From Phymatolithon calcareum (taxonomy: Eukaryota > Rhodophyta > Florideophyceae > Hapalidiales): a stretch of 64,000 nt of DNA. A program made the translations under genes and the position numbers. Where the stretch lies: assembly GCA_977006965.1 (NCBI GenBank), contig OZ345381.1, positions 496,001 through 560,000 of the forward strand. The letters are read 5' to 3'. Positions 33,714 to 44,200 of the stretch are shown here, in pieces. The number at the start of each line of letters is the position of its first letter. Position 1 is the first letter of the stretch. The notes beneath the pieces were generated by a model. It made no database searches. It had not been told where the DNA came from and saw nothing but the letters and a program-made list of their open reading frames with translations.

Positions 33714-35831
33714 ATGGCCCGCGCCGTGAATCCCCGATTCCGCGCCTCCAAGTACCTCTGTCTACCCCCTGCAACCGGTGAACTCCCGGCGCACGGAGGC
33801 ATCATTGTCGCCGCCGTCTCTCCACCTGTTCCCAAACCTATTGAACATGCCGGTCACGCGTACCAACAGCGACTTCGCAGTACCCACTGCACCGCCGCCG
33901 CGAAAGCCGAAAACGCCGCCGCAGCAGCGGCTGCTACTTCTGCTAAGTCTTCTGGAGCTACTAAAGGAGCGGCTAAGCAAGCTGTCGATGATGACGAATA
34001 CGCGCTCAAAAGAAAATTGGCCACCGATGGCGATGATTTGTATGAGCTCCTTGAGCTTGGCGATAAGCGCTGGCATGCGACTGCGGATGAGATTAAGAAG
34101 TCTTTTCGCAGAATTAGTTTGCTTTATCACCCTGATAAGTTGAGGCACAAAGTGTCGCACCTTGGCGAGGAGGCAATTGCAGAGACTGAAAATCATTTCA
34201 AGAAGGTAATGAAAGCATATGACATTCTTTCTGACAAGAAGAAGCGGGCTTCATACGATTCCATTGACGATGTCGACGACTCTATTCCGAGTGAAAAAGA
34301 GATCAACGATAAGAACTTTTACAAGAAAATGGGGGATTGCTTCGCCCTCAACGCACGGTGGTCCGTTTCCGACCGTGTTCCAGAGCTCGGTGATGACAGC
34401 ACACCGATAGAGCAAGTGCACAAGTTCTATGATTTTTGGTACTCCTTCAAGACCTGGCGTGACTTCTCATTTGATCTTGAGTATAACACCGACCAAGCGG
34501 AATGTCGCGAGGAAAAGCGTTGGATGGACCGTCAAAATGCAAAGCATATTAAGGCCAGGAAACTGGAAGAGAGTGCCCGTATGCGTCGTCTCGTTGATTT
34601 GGGTTACAAAAATGATCCCCGAATCAAGCGTGAGAAAGAATCAATGAAAGCGAAGAAGGAGGCTCAGAAGGAAGCTCGCAGAAAGCAGCGTGAAGAAGTC
34701 GAGGAGCAGAAACGTGCTGAAGAAGAGAAGGCCCGTTTGGAACAAGAACGGAAAGCTATGGACGATAAGGAGAAGCGCGCTCTGGCGAAGAAAGAGAAAG
34801 ACGCGGCTCGCAAACTAATGCGCAAAGCGAGACAAAAATTGCGAGCTGTTGCTCGTGACCTCGATCTAGTCTCGGAAGTTGCGGCTATCACTGCTATCGA
34901 AAAAATGTGCTCCGATGGTGATGTCAATACCATCAACGCCTTTGCCGACAAACTTAAGCAAATCCACGAAGAATCCTCTCGACAATCGACTGCAGTGCCA
35001 GACCCGAGGATCTCAAACATCACGGAAATCGTTGAGGATGTGCTCAAGAATGGCATTGACTCTTCCTCTTGTGTGTGTTCTATGCAGTCGAGGGCTGAGG
35101 CGCCCCTAACTCCATCGCCAGCAGACAAAACTGATGTGCAAATACCAGAAAAGCCGAAGACATGCTCAGGGATCTCTACCACCACGAAGGAGGCCCGAGT
35201 TCTTGTACCTGTGGCATCGGAAATTGAAAATGATAAAGTCGATAAGAAGATCGTGAACGGTGTGAGGACGCAAAATGGAGTGAAGTCTTCAGAAGCTTCA
35301 AAAAATGACGGTTCCGTATCGGCGAGGGACACAGGATCGTCCAATTCTGCTTGGACAACACAAGAAATGTCATTGCTATCGAAGGGACTGGCAAAGTTTC
35401 CAGGTGGGACGAGAAATCGATGGGAACGGTTAGCGCATTATGTTGGCACCAGGTCTGAGCAGGAAGTCCTAACAAAAGTGAATGCAATGCGTCCGTCGAA
35501 GTTGCAAAATGGAAAAGCTTCACTTAGTGCGTCAAGCACCAAGATCCCGCAACCTGCAAAAGAATTGGCTCCTGAACCTTCGAAGGCAAAAGCAAACGGC
35601 GTTCCCGCTGATCCGGCGCAAGTGCCGGGTAAGCCGCCGAACATATTAGTATTCACTGCTAAGCAGCAACAGCAACTAGAGGCGGCAATGAAGAAATTTC
35701 CGGGGAAGCTCGGGGCGTCTCGGTGGGTCAAAATTGCGGCCGAAGTTAGTGGCAGATCGGCGACGGAGTGCGAAGAGCGTTGCAAGGAACTCATTTCTTA
35801 CTATAGAGCTAAGAAAAGCAATGCCACTTGA
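33714..35831 (+). CDS. Zuotin / DNAJC2-type ribosome-associated J-protein with two SANT domains
   Basis: Intronless, 705 aa from the ATG at 33714, which has a strong context (ACCATGG). The open frame extends 27 codons upstream, but that part looks like 5' UTR. A zuotin-homology N-terminal region is followed by a J-domain at about residues 107-184 with an intact HPD (YHPDK, residues 139-141). Then come the zuotin core and a long Lys/Glu/Arg-rich coiled coil (about 290-410) that binds the ribosome in homologues. SANT/Myb domains are at about 541-590 (AWTTQEMSLLSKGLAKFPGG) and 643-700 (VFTAKQQQQLEAAMKKFPG). The two-SANT architecture matches animal MPP11/DNAJC2 and plant GlsA rather than yeast Zuo1, which lacks SANT. 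It should act with an Hsp70 partner at the ribosomal exit tunnel. It converges on the channel gene, 213 bp away. Confidence 0.94.
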   Translation: MARAVNPRFRASKYLCLPPATGELPAHGGIIVAAVSPPVPKPIEHAGHAYQQRLRSTHCTAAAKAENAAAAAAATSAKSSGATKGAAKQAVDDDEYALKRKLATDGDDLYELLELGDKRWHATADEIKKSFRRISLLYHPDKLRHKVSHLGEEAIAETENHFKKVMKAYDILSDKKKRASYDSIDDVDDSIPSEKEINDKNFYKKMGDCFALNARWSVSDRVPELGDDSTPIEQVHKFYDFWYSFKTWRDFSFDLEYNTDQAECREEKRWMDRQNAKHIKARKLEESARMRRLVDLGYKNDPRIKREKESMKAKKEAQKEARRKQREEVEEQKRAEEEKARLEQERKAMDDKEKRALAKKEKDAARKLMRKARQKLRAVARDLDLVSEVAAITAIEKMCSDGDVNTINAFADKLKQIHEESSRQSTAVPDPRISNITEIVEDVLKNGIDSSSCVCSMQSRAEAPLTPSPADKTDVQIPEKPKTCSGISTTTKEARVLVPVASEIENDKVDKKIVNGVRTQNGVKSSEASKNDGSVSARDTGSSNSAWTTQEMSLLSKGLAKFPGGTRNRWERLAHYVGTRSEQEVLTKVNAMRPSKLQNGKASLSASSTKIPQPAKELAPEPSKAKANGVPADPAQVPGKPPNILVFTAKQQQQLEAAMKKFPGKLGASRWVKIAAEVSGRSATECEERCKELISYYRAKKSNAT

Positions 35832-36044
35832 GAAGCGGGTTCTGTTGATTGTCCTAATGGCTCTCGCTTCTCTGGGCTAGATGTGGCTCTGCTACAGTAT
35901 TGTTCCGCTCCTTGTTTACCTTAGGCAGAAACCAGTTTGTGTAGAAAAATACCAACTAAAGATCGTTCAAGATTTTGTCCAAAGAAGAGAGAATTGCAAA
36001 GAGAGTGAAAGATTGACATTAAGGAGAAAACTTGGCCTACTATC

Positions 36045-39000
36045 CTAGAAATTGTGCGCAAATGAAATCTGGCGAGTGAGGACGCTCTTCGTTCTCGACC
36101 TTAACCTCGGCATTTCAATCCATGCGTCTGATTCAAGGTCATCTGGGCAGGACAGGGTAAGCTCCTGGGCGGCTTGCACATTAATCGTGTCGTCCGGTTC
36201 CTCCTCGTCTGCGTCATCTTTGTTATCTCTAGGTTCCATAGACATGAGCACGATCAGCAAGTCGTCTGGGTGCCAGGTTCTGCGCAAGGCCTTGTCGTCT
36301 GGGTTCAAGATCACACCAGTGTACTTGATTGTAGAGGTATCTGCGGAGTTGTTGTCAGTGCTGACGCCCGACTCATCTTCCCTCTCCAAATATCCAAGCA
36401 CAATGGTCCCATACTCTCGCCCGCGTATCATGAGCTCGAAAAAGCTGACCACCTCGTCATTGTCAACATCGACATACGTTTTCACACGCTCCAGCGTGAT
36501 TTCACTGCCGTAGGGATCGAACAATGTGCTCAAAACCTTGTTGACCGATGCATCTTCAGATACCATTGCAATCGCCTTCGAGACCAACTCGTTAGAAGCA
36601 ACGACAGCATCAATTGCATTCACCATCCCCAGCATAGCTCGTGAACGAGAATCGACTACTTCTCCGACAATTACGCACCGTCTCGTAATCGGACTAACGC
36701 GCCCAGGGCCGAATACCATGCTGGACTGCCGCGGCATATCCTCCTGGCTCGAAGCAGTGGTTTCCTCCGAAGATGATGAGAACACCTTCGCCAGATGCGC
36801 AGGAAGGACATCGGCTGCTCTGGCAAAGAGCTGACTCTCCCTCTTCGTGATCAAATCCTGAATCATCATCACTGCGGCAATGACTCGAGCGTCCGCATCA
36901 GCCATAGAGTCAATGATATTACGCAACTCTTTCCCACCATTCCCTTTGTCGCTTGAGCACTCAGCACCTACAATTATACCTGTGAATGACTCCAGGGGGA
37001 GTCGTTCCAGTGCTTTTCGTCGGCATGTTCCGATGCGATGCACAACTTTAAGTTTAGAGCTATTTGTGCTTTCATCAAAACCTTGCATTCTTAGTTCATT
37101 TTGCCTCGAAGGCAAGTCCAGTTCTGAAAGAATCCAAAACTCGGATCCATGTGGCGCGACGGCACAGAAAACCTGCAATAGTGCACCCATGTCAAACCGC
37201 CATCCGCAAAACAGAATTCGCTCAACAGTATCTTGAATGCTGCCAGCCTTTCCATTGCCCTTGATTTTCGAATTGTGACACTTGACTCGAGTGGATGAGC
37301 TCGCGAGACGCCGAATCGCATCTAAGCCCATTCCACCAGTGGCCTGGCGCGTAAGTCGAAATCTCCCGTATGTGCTAGTGGCACCTGCGAAAGTACTTCC
37401 CTTCTGGTTGCGACTGCGGACAAGAGAATGCGAGATAGACGCATGGTATGAATCATCATCCTCGGCAAGCACAATGATTTCGTCCCCTTGTTTGATTACG
37501 TAGTCATCATCTGGGTTCAAATTGACTTCCCCATCAGCTGTTTTGATCCCCAAGGGAATTGCTTCTTCAAAACAGAGTAATACTTCTTTGAATCGTAGTC
37601 CACGGAGAATACCCCACTGCGTTGCGTACGGCTCACATCCATCAAATCCAAGCTATGTTTCGAATGCAGAGAATATACAGAATTTTTGTTAGCGCTGTGC
37701 ACGGAAAGTCACGAGAATGTTGAAAAGTGAGCAGTGGCTGATCGACTCACCAGGTCCTGCCAAACATCAGCAACAAGCGGGTTTCGAGCAGCTTGAAGCA
37801 TCAGCCGTCCCACGACATCGTTGGCCATGACAGGTTCGACCAGTCCAGGACTAACAGAGGCCATTATTGCAGCATTGTCCGAGTCCATAACTTCGATGAT
37901 TACTTTCCTTTCCGTTTGAATCAATTCTTCTTCTGCTGAAAGAGCTTGCTGTATCTGGGGCACATTCATTAGCCCTTTCAGGATAGGACCAGCGTATCTT
38001 TGATAGTCATGAATATCGGTTCGAAGAACCTTCTCTCGCTCAAGTGACGCAACAATGCTCATGAGAATATGGAGTGATTTTGCATCATTGCTCTCTGCAT
38101 CCATCGTGTCACCTGCGAGAATAATTATTGATCGAGCTTTCGAAAATGAGACGCGCTGGAGCTCACTGTACACAAGTGGGGACCCGGACCTGCAAACCAC
38201 TCGAGTACCTAGTTTGCCAAACTTGAAATCGTAAGATGCTATTTCAGCTTCCATGTCTTCTTTCTCTTTAGAATCGGTGAGACACACAATTGTGTCTTTT
38301 CCTTTGCTTTCACTGGCTTTCGCGAGCTGCTCCATTACTGATAACGTTTTCAAGCTCCATCCTATAATGAGGGTATGTCCGGATTCCTGTGGTAAGAAAA
38401 GTGAGTGTCGTCGTCAGAAGTCGAGACGTTGTGATCGAAGTTTTAGAAACACTTCAGGAAGAACGATGTACATACGGTTACAGGACTGGATCCTTTTCTC
38501 AGACTGTCGTACTTCGTTTGAACGGCATCGGATATAAGCGACAGGAGCAGAGCAGTAACAACAAGACCTCCGACATTTGTGCAAACGGCGACAAAGCGCA
38601 AAGGTGCACTCTTGGAATTGATGAACCCCCAATCAAGTCCAGATCCCAAAGCTGCAGCCCATAAGCTTTCAACCCATGGCTCATTTGCCATATAGCTGAT
38701 AAGTGTTCCAGAGGTAAGAATTAGCGCAAGAGTAAGCGACAATAACACCACTCCCTTTGCGTACCTAAACTCATATAAGAAATGACAGTCGTTAGAACGG
38801 CTCAAAAAATACAAAACCGAAAAGAGTCGAAAGGAGATAGTGATGTCAACTTACGGAAATGTGGAGAGCCAGTAGTCCACATAGTAGTACATACGCTGTC
38901 GAAGAGCCGCTGTTCCTGCAATCTGATGCACATTTGTGCTTTTCCGCATGAACAGTCGCATTCTTTGACTTAGCCCAGTAAATTGACCTGCAGTGATAGT

Positions 39001-39243
39001 CAGGGAGAACATGCACAGGCGGTAATATCCATAGTACCAACACCCCGCCGAAAACATGAGGTGGTAAATGATTTTCCAGTTGGAAAAAAGTCCAATGTCA
39101 TCATCCTCGTCGTCATCGTTAGAATTATTTGATGATCGAATGGGTTTAGTAAGAATTCGCCGTTGTGCGCCCGCCAAGGGCCTGTGGCGCATCATTCTCG
39201 AGTACCGACTCGACGTCCGAGGAATGGCACATAGAGACAGCAT
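36045..39243 (-). CDS. CASTOR/POLLUX (DMI1)-like ion channel with RCK-type domains (four exons)
   Basis: Exons 39243-38855, 38764-38476, 38386-37751 and 37652-36045 give about 973 aa. The introns (90, 89 and 98 nt; donors GTAAGT, GTATGT, GTGAGT) join conserved family text: STFP-YAKGV, SSPVT-ESGHTLIIGWS and VWQDL-LGFDG. A basic N-terminus (MLSLCAIPRTSSRYSRMMRHR) is followed by an acidic stretch (NDDDEDDD), a hydrophobic segment around FSNWKIIYHLMFSAG, two further membrane helices flanking a pore loop (ESLWAAALGSGLDWG), and a long soluble region with two RCK/Castor-Pollux domains (HTLIIGWS...; AIPLGIKTADGEVNLNPDDD). In plants these channels sit in the nuclear envelope or plastid and carry K+ or Ca2+. 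The start is uncertain: the open frame continues upstream to 39366 without ATG, so another exon is possible. Confidence 0.87.
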
Positions 39244-39881
39244 TAACGACTTGCATGAGCATGTCCAAGCGGATTGCGCACAATCTTCGTGGCTAATTCC
39301 TCGTAGTGGAAAAAATTCTGCCAGAAAACGACGAAGAAGTTCCCAAACGAGATGCACAATTCTCACTCCCGTTAATGCAGGAACAGGACTATTCCAACCT
39401 TACTAAGATCTCAAATGACAAGATTCAATATCTCTATGCTCAGAATATCCGATAACGTTCAGATGGTGTTTGCCACGAAATTGCATGAAAAGACTTGGAA
39501 CAGGAATTTTTACGGTTCACGATACACTACAGTACTTCTCAATTACTCCAAAAAGGGCAACAGTGCTCTGCCGGATGGTACCGAAAGCAGTTATCGGATT
39601 GTCTGCACACGCAAAAACATCCTCCACTGTAAGCCATCAGGTCGAGATGGATCAAAGTGATTAAAGAGCTAATCTACAATGTGCTCTTCGATCCATTTCA
39701 AATTCTATCATAGCGCCTCGGGGCACCGGCGGCGCGCTAAACCGAGCCATTGTCATATCCGTTGCGCCGCATGGGCATGGCGAATTCTGTAGAGTCTCTG
39801 AGAACCGCTCCAGCTCTACGGGTTCTCCAAAACTTTCCTTGATTCACTGAAACGACGTCTGCAATCTGAGCACGCTTCACA
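39244..39881. other. Divergent promoter region between the channel and eS17 genes
   Basis: About 640 bp between divergent start codons. No coding region or clear motif was identified beyond one TACAGTA heptamer near 39530. Confidence 0.5.
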
Positions 39882-40529
39882 ATGGTATGTTTGCGCTTTC
39901 TTCGTCCGTGATCCTTTTGAGCGATACGTTGGCGACAGCTCGTCACGCCAAGAACCCTGGGAGTCAAGTCCAGAAAATTTAGCGGAGGGTGCCTGCGGAT
40001 GGTGCATCGTTCATTCGATTTACTCATGCGCGTTCTCTTTCTCGTTTGAATATCGCGTGCGTACTGTTATTGTGGTCTACAGGGTCGCGTTCGCACTAAG
40101 ACCGTGAAGAAGTCTGCTCGCGTCATCATCGAGAAGTATTACTCTCGCTTGACACTGGATTTTCACTCCAATAAGCGGCTTTGCGATGAGGTCGCGGTTA
40201 TCCCGTCCAAAAGGCTGCGGAACAAAATTGCGGGATTCGTAACCCATCTCATGAAGAGGATTCAGAAGGGACCAGTGCGCGGAATTTCCCTTAAACTCCA
40301 AGAAGAGGAGCGCGAGAGGCGCATGGACTTCGTTCCTGAGGTGTCCGCTGTCGATACTGAAGTTATTGAGATCGACCCGGACACTCGCGACATGCTGAAG
40401 GCTCTCAACCTTGCCAAGCTTCCAGGCCTCGTTATTCAGACTGCGCAACCGCCGAACCGTCGCCCGTATGGAAACCGTCCTTACGGGGCTTCTGGCGCTG
40501 GTGGAGCGGGATATGGTGGCGATCGCTAG
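39882..40529 (+). CDS. RPS17: 40S ribosomal protein S17 (eS17), intron directly after the ATG
   Basis: Exon 1 contributes only the ATG at 39882-39884. The intron 39885-40082 (198 nt; donor GTATGT, acceptor CTACAG) is followed by exon 2, 40083-40529, giving 149 aa. The product begins [21 protein letters not shown], the invariant eS17 N-terminus, and continues [17 protein letters not shown] with all conserved family blocks. The C-terminus is an Arg/Tyr/Gly-rich tail ([20 protein letters not shown]). It binds the head/beak region of the small ribosomal subunit. Without the ATG exon the frame would start at an internal Met and lose the conserved N-terminus, so the split start is well supported. 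The 3' end converges on the next gene, 141 bp away. Confidence 0.96.
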
Positions 40530-40670
40530 ATATTTTGGAATTAAAGGGACATAGGAACCTCTCACAATGTGCTCCATAAGCGGACGACTGAACACGAGAA
40601 GCATAGCAGTCTCAGGCTCTCGTACGCTACAAGCTACACACGTATATCTAAACTTTTATAAGAATAGTGT

Positions 40671-42227
40671 CTATTGCTCTATTCGACCTTCATCTAAGTT
40701 GTACAATAGCTTCGGGCTCTCAAGCAAGAGTATGTTCTCGCGGGATTTTCTAGTATGTGATTTGTTCTCCAGTTCCACTGGACTTTCGCCATTAGAGTCG
40801 TATCCAGGTCGCTGAGGCGGGTTATCAAGAATTGATTTCGGTTTTTCATCCGTGCTTGGAGCGACCAAGCTTTTCTCCGCATTTCTGCTCGGCCGCGTGC
40901 TGTCGCTCGAATCAGTTTCCAAGGGCCTCCGCGGAGGTTCTTGAAGTACTGAAATCGGTTTCTGTTCGACTTGTTCAGCAGTTGATGCCATAGCTTCACT
41001 TTCACCGCTTTGAGCATCCTCACCCTTTGGATTCGGCTTCACATCATGTGAAATCACATCGTTCGGATGAGCAGGTTTTCGTAGCAACTTCGCTTTCCGT
41101 TTCTGTTCCCGTTTCTCATCGGCGGCTTGCTTTTCCCTTGCCTTGGCAGCTTGATAATCGAACTCCTCATCCTCTAGTACTTGCTCTAAGGCCCAATACG
41201 ATTGCTCGATACTCTCACTCGTAAGGAACACTTTGTTCGGCATTTTTAGGGGAGCCTGTCCTTTTTTTGGAGGCGACCCCTTTGCATTTCCGGCAGTTTT
41301 TTTCGGCATAAGATTGAAGTCCGTATTCCAAGGATCTGTCACAAAACCCTCTATAAGCAATTCTCTCGTGAAAAACCTCTTACCACCTTTCCGTGGTTTA
41401 GTACCCTTCCCACCTCTCAGGATGCTCTCAAACAACTTATATTCCTCCTCTTTTGTTTTGGCTTCTTTTTTCAATTCCTGCAATTTCTGCTCCTCGGGCT
41501 CGGTTGCCCTTGTGTCGTCCAAGGATTGTACATTTTCGGGCTTTGACTTGACTTGACGCGGAGGCTTGGCTTTCTTAGCTCTCGCATTCTCGTCTTTGTT
41601 CTGGAATCGTCCTTTCGGCGGGCCCAAAATTTCCGCCATCTTTTCATACTCCTCGACCCGCTTTGTTGCAGCCTCCATTTCGTCCTCTTTCCCCTTGACT
41701 TGCTTCTTTTCAGAGAAATTTCCCTCTGGCGCCCCGACAAGCTCTGAAAATGTGCGGTCATCCTCAGATTGCATTGTATTCGTTTCGTTCAAAAATTCGG
41801 AGGTCTTGTCCTTGGACTCCACTGAGAGTCCACGTTTGTTCTCTTGGCGGCTGGCATCGTCGAATTTGCGTTGAAACCGTCCCTTTGGAGAACCCAGTAC
41901 GTCGGACATCTTTTCGTAGTCACTAGCTCTCTTGGCTGCTACCTCGGCTGCGTCCTCCTGCACAGGTACCGGAATATCCTTGACCTGTTCTTTTTCTGAG
42001 AATTTTCCATCTGGGGCCCCAAGAAGCTCAGCAAATTTCTTATACTCCTCAGATTGGTTGTTTTGTGACGCAGACGCCTTGAGGATTAGCGTTTGCTTTG
42101 TACGCCTCAATCCGATTCCACCGCACATACCTCCTGAAACAAAGCGTTGACGGACGATTTGGGGAGTAACTCCGGATGAATGCTTACTTAGAACTGGAGC
42201 AAGACCAAAGCAAGGCAGACCTTCCAT
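40671..42227 (-). CDS. Plastid-type protein with alternating LGxPxGxF repeats; function unknown
   Basis: Intronless, 518 aa from the ATG encoding MEGLPCFGLAPVL at 42227. The open frame extends 50 codons upstream to a possible ATG at 42377, but the shorter form has a plastid-transit-like N-terminus (Ser/Arg/Gly-rich, few acids, residues 1-52). The body carries two alternating ~20-residue motifs: type A (FAELLGAPDGKFSEK at ~65; FSELVGAPEGNFSEK at ~160) and type B (YEKMSDVLGSPKGRFQRK at ~104; YEKMAEILGPPKGRFQNK at ~194), with a degenerate fifth unit EEYKLFESILRGGKG at ~261. Acidic/basic linkers separate them. A middle block (ELLIEGFVTDPWNTDFNLMP, ~290-309) and a charged C-terminus with two SIL/SVL-x2-PP-x-RP motifs follow. 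I do not recognise the family. Plastid location is inferred. Confidence 0.8.
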   Translation of the reverse strand: MEGLPCFGLAPVLSKHSSGVTPQIVRQRFVSGGMCGGIGLRRTKQTLILKASASQNNQSEEYKKFAELLGAPDGKFSEKEQVKDIPVPVQEDAAEVAAKRASDYEKMSDVLGSPKGRFQRKFDDASRQENKRGLSVESKDKTSEFLNETNTMQSEDDRTFSELVGAPEGNFSEKKQVKGKEDEMEAATKRVEEYEKMAEILGPPKGRFQNKDENARAKKAKPPRQVKSKPENVQSLDDTRATEPEEQKLQELKKEAKTKEEEYKLFESILRGGKGTKPRKGGKRFFTRELLIEGFVTDPWNTDFNLMPKKTAGNAKGSPPKKGQAPLKMPNKVFLTSESIEQSYWALEQVLEDEEFDYQAAKAREKQAADEKREQKRKAKLLRKPAHPNDVISHDVKPNPKGEDAQSGESEAMASTAEQVEQKPISVLQEPPRRPLETDSSDSTRPSRNAEKSLVAPSTDEKPKSILDNPPQRPGYDSNGESPVELENKSHTRKSRENILLLESPKLLYNLDEGRIEQ

Positions 42228-44200
42228 TGCAAGATAAATGCGCTCCGTGTTCGCAGCTTCAACTCGCAACTCGTTTATCGTTGGAGCTCTCAATCTTAAA
42301 ATGCACTGCCTGTTCGAAGGGGGTAAATTTTTCATCTGAGCTCGTTGGTCACAAGGATACCTACTGTAATTCAGCAAAAAAATTTAATGCTTCCGTGTCG
42401 AGCGAAAAAGCTCATTGCCCGATGTACACTCTGGATGCCATTCATCAGTCGTCTGCCTGCAATGCACTGCCCGCGCGTTTGTTCGCGGCGCGGCGGCGGG
42501 CTGCGCCGCCTTATGCACTACCCGCCGACGCCCAATTATGCACCGAAAGGTTCTTGTCGTGATTGCCGGCTGCAACAATCGTCTTTGCCGCTATAGCTGA
42601 TCCGCGTGACCTTACGAGGCCGAGCTGATCCAATATCTCAACCGCCTGGCTCGCGCCGCTCTCGTCATGCTCAAGCAAGGCTTTCAACCGCGTCTGCGTT
42701 TCCGCATACCCGTATCGTCGAATAACCCGCAGCATGCAGGGTTCAGTTCTCGTTTATTATGGAAGCCCCGCTCTGTGTCGCTGGTCGGACTGAATCAGAT
42801 CATGGTCATCATGCACATGGGTTGTCTGCAGCGTTTGAGGAGATCGCTACGCGCATGGAACGGGGATGGCGTGTGTAGAACAGTGAGCGACGGTCAAGTC
42901 AGCTTGCAAGGGATTAATATCGGCTGTGTGCACTGCAAATCTTGTCCCTCCGAGAAGGAAGCTCAGGCCCGTGACATGTCCTGGTCCAATTGAATCAGGG
43001 TCCGTCTTTACGGCGTGTCACAAACAGGTCCACCTACAGTACAGGTCGAAAATGAGATAAACTCTCAGAGAGCATTCCGTTTCACAAGTTGTCTCTCTTC
43101 GATGGACGGTTCGCTGCTGACAACCTAGGCGCCGAGTCCCCGTCCAGCTCACGGAATCAAATCACTCCGCCCGGGCCTCAAACAGCAGCCCAGTCGCACA
43201 GTACCCACTCCTCGCTACGACCTGCGCCGTGGCCGTAGTGGATTCTCGATACGACGCACCGTTGGACAGGGAATTTCGTGGGCATACAACCGCAATGACG
43301 GATTTTCATTTCGAGCGGAACCACAAAGTGCGAAAATGACGGGTCTATTACCTTTGTGGAACGGCATCTCGACCAACTGTCGATCTGGCAATTGCTCGAC
43401 ACTCTTCTTCGGTCTGCTGTACAGGCCAGAAGATCAACGGGGGTGATAGAGTAACCCAAGGTCAAGTGCCGTTTGAGCTCGAGTCGGTTCGCAGTTTCGA
43501 TGGCCCTCCTCTTGCATGGGTTGGGAATTCCCTGGCGCCATGACGGTGGTTAGCCGTGGTGTAGACAACGCGTTGGCATTACTGTTCAGAACGGGCAGAG
43601 CTCTGGGATTGGCGCATATGTCAGTACTGAATCATGGGGAGATGTACCATGATCCCGTGGGACAGAGCCGAGGGATCAAAAATCGTATCATATATATGCA
43701 GCAATGCTTGGTGCTCTGCAGCAATGCAGACTGAACTGACACCCTGGTCACGTACGTGGGTAGCAGATCACGAGTACCTGGGGGCTGTAACGGTCTCACC
43801 GGTCGCCTGTGTAGGCAGCAGCACCGGCGCGTACAGTGCACTACGGTTTTCGATGGTCAACATTGCTGAATTCCTCAATGATACTGTGTTTCCTCCCTGT
43901 GGAATAAACAGATACTGTACTGGACAGTATCAGCTCAGCTTGACGGCACACGTACGAGGTGTCCGCACGCACAAACGCACAAACAGGTGGCACCTGTTTG
44001 ATTCCTCAATACTGTACTGTACACCCACTTTGTGCCCTCAATCTCGTTTACAGTACGTGCGCTCCAGCGCACATCAAGAACTATATCTTCTCTGCCGACT
44101 CGCGCACTAAAGCCCACAGGATCAACGCACGCGCCACACCGTAACTTCAACTGCCATTACCGCTCCACGAAGTGATCCACAATAGCCCTGGTAAACCGAT
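42228..44200. other. Gap upstream of the repeat protein and the epimerase-like gene
   Basis: A divergent region of about 2 kb. A small open frame lies at 42511-42735 (minus). The stretch near the epimerase-like gene has hairpins, including CAAACAGGTGG/CACCTGTTTG at 43980-44000 and a TACTGTA-containing one near 43909-43929, plus several TACTGTA/TACAGTA heptamers. No other gene is supported. Confidence 0.5.
42511..42735 (-). CDS. Small hypothetical ORF, 74 aa
   Basis: Starts at an ATG (MLRVIRRYGYAETQTRLKA) and reads through an amphipathic, helix-like stretch with plausible composition. It lies upstream of the repeat-protein gene on the same strand. A GTAAGG donor-like site occurs after QLGL, so it could be a 5' exon, but I could not match an acceptor that improves the neighbouring protein. 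No family is recognised and it may be chance. Confidence 0.2.
   Translation of the reverse strand: MLRVIRRYGYAETQTRLKALLEHDESGASQAVEILDQLGLVRSRGSAIAAKTIVAAGNHDKNLSVHNWASAGSA

Noticed and set aside
43178-43465. 95-aa minus-strand ORF before the epimerase-like gene
   Set aside because: No domain and no transcript-like context. Probably chance in promoter-region DNA.
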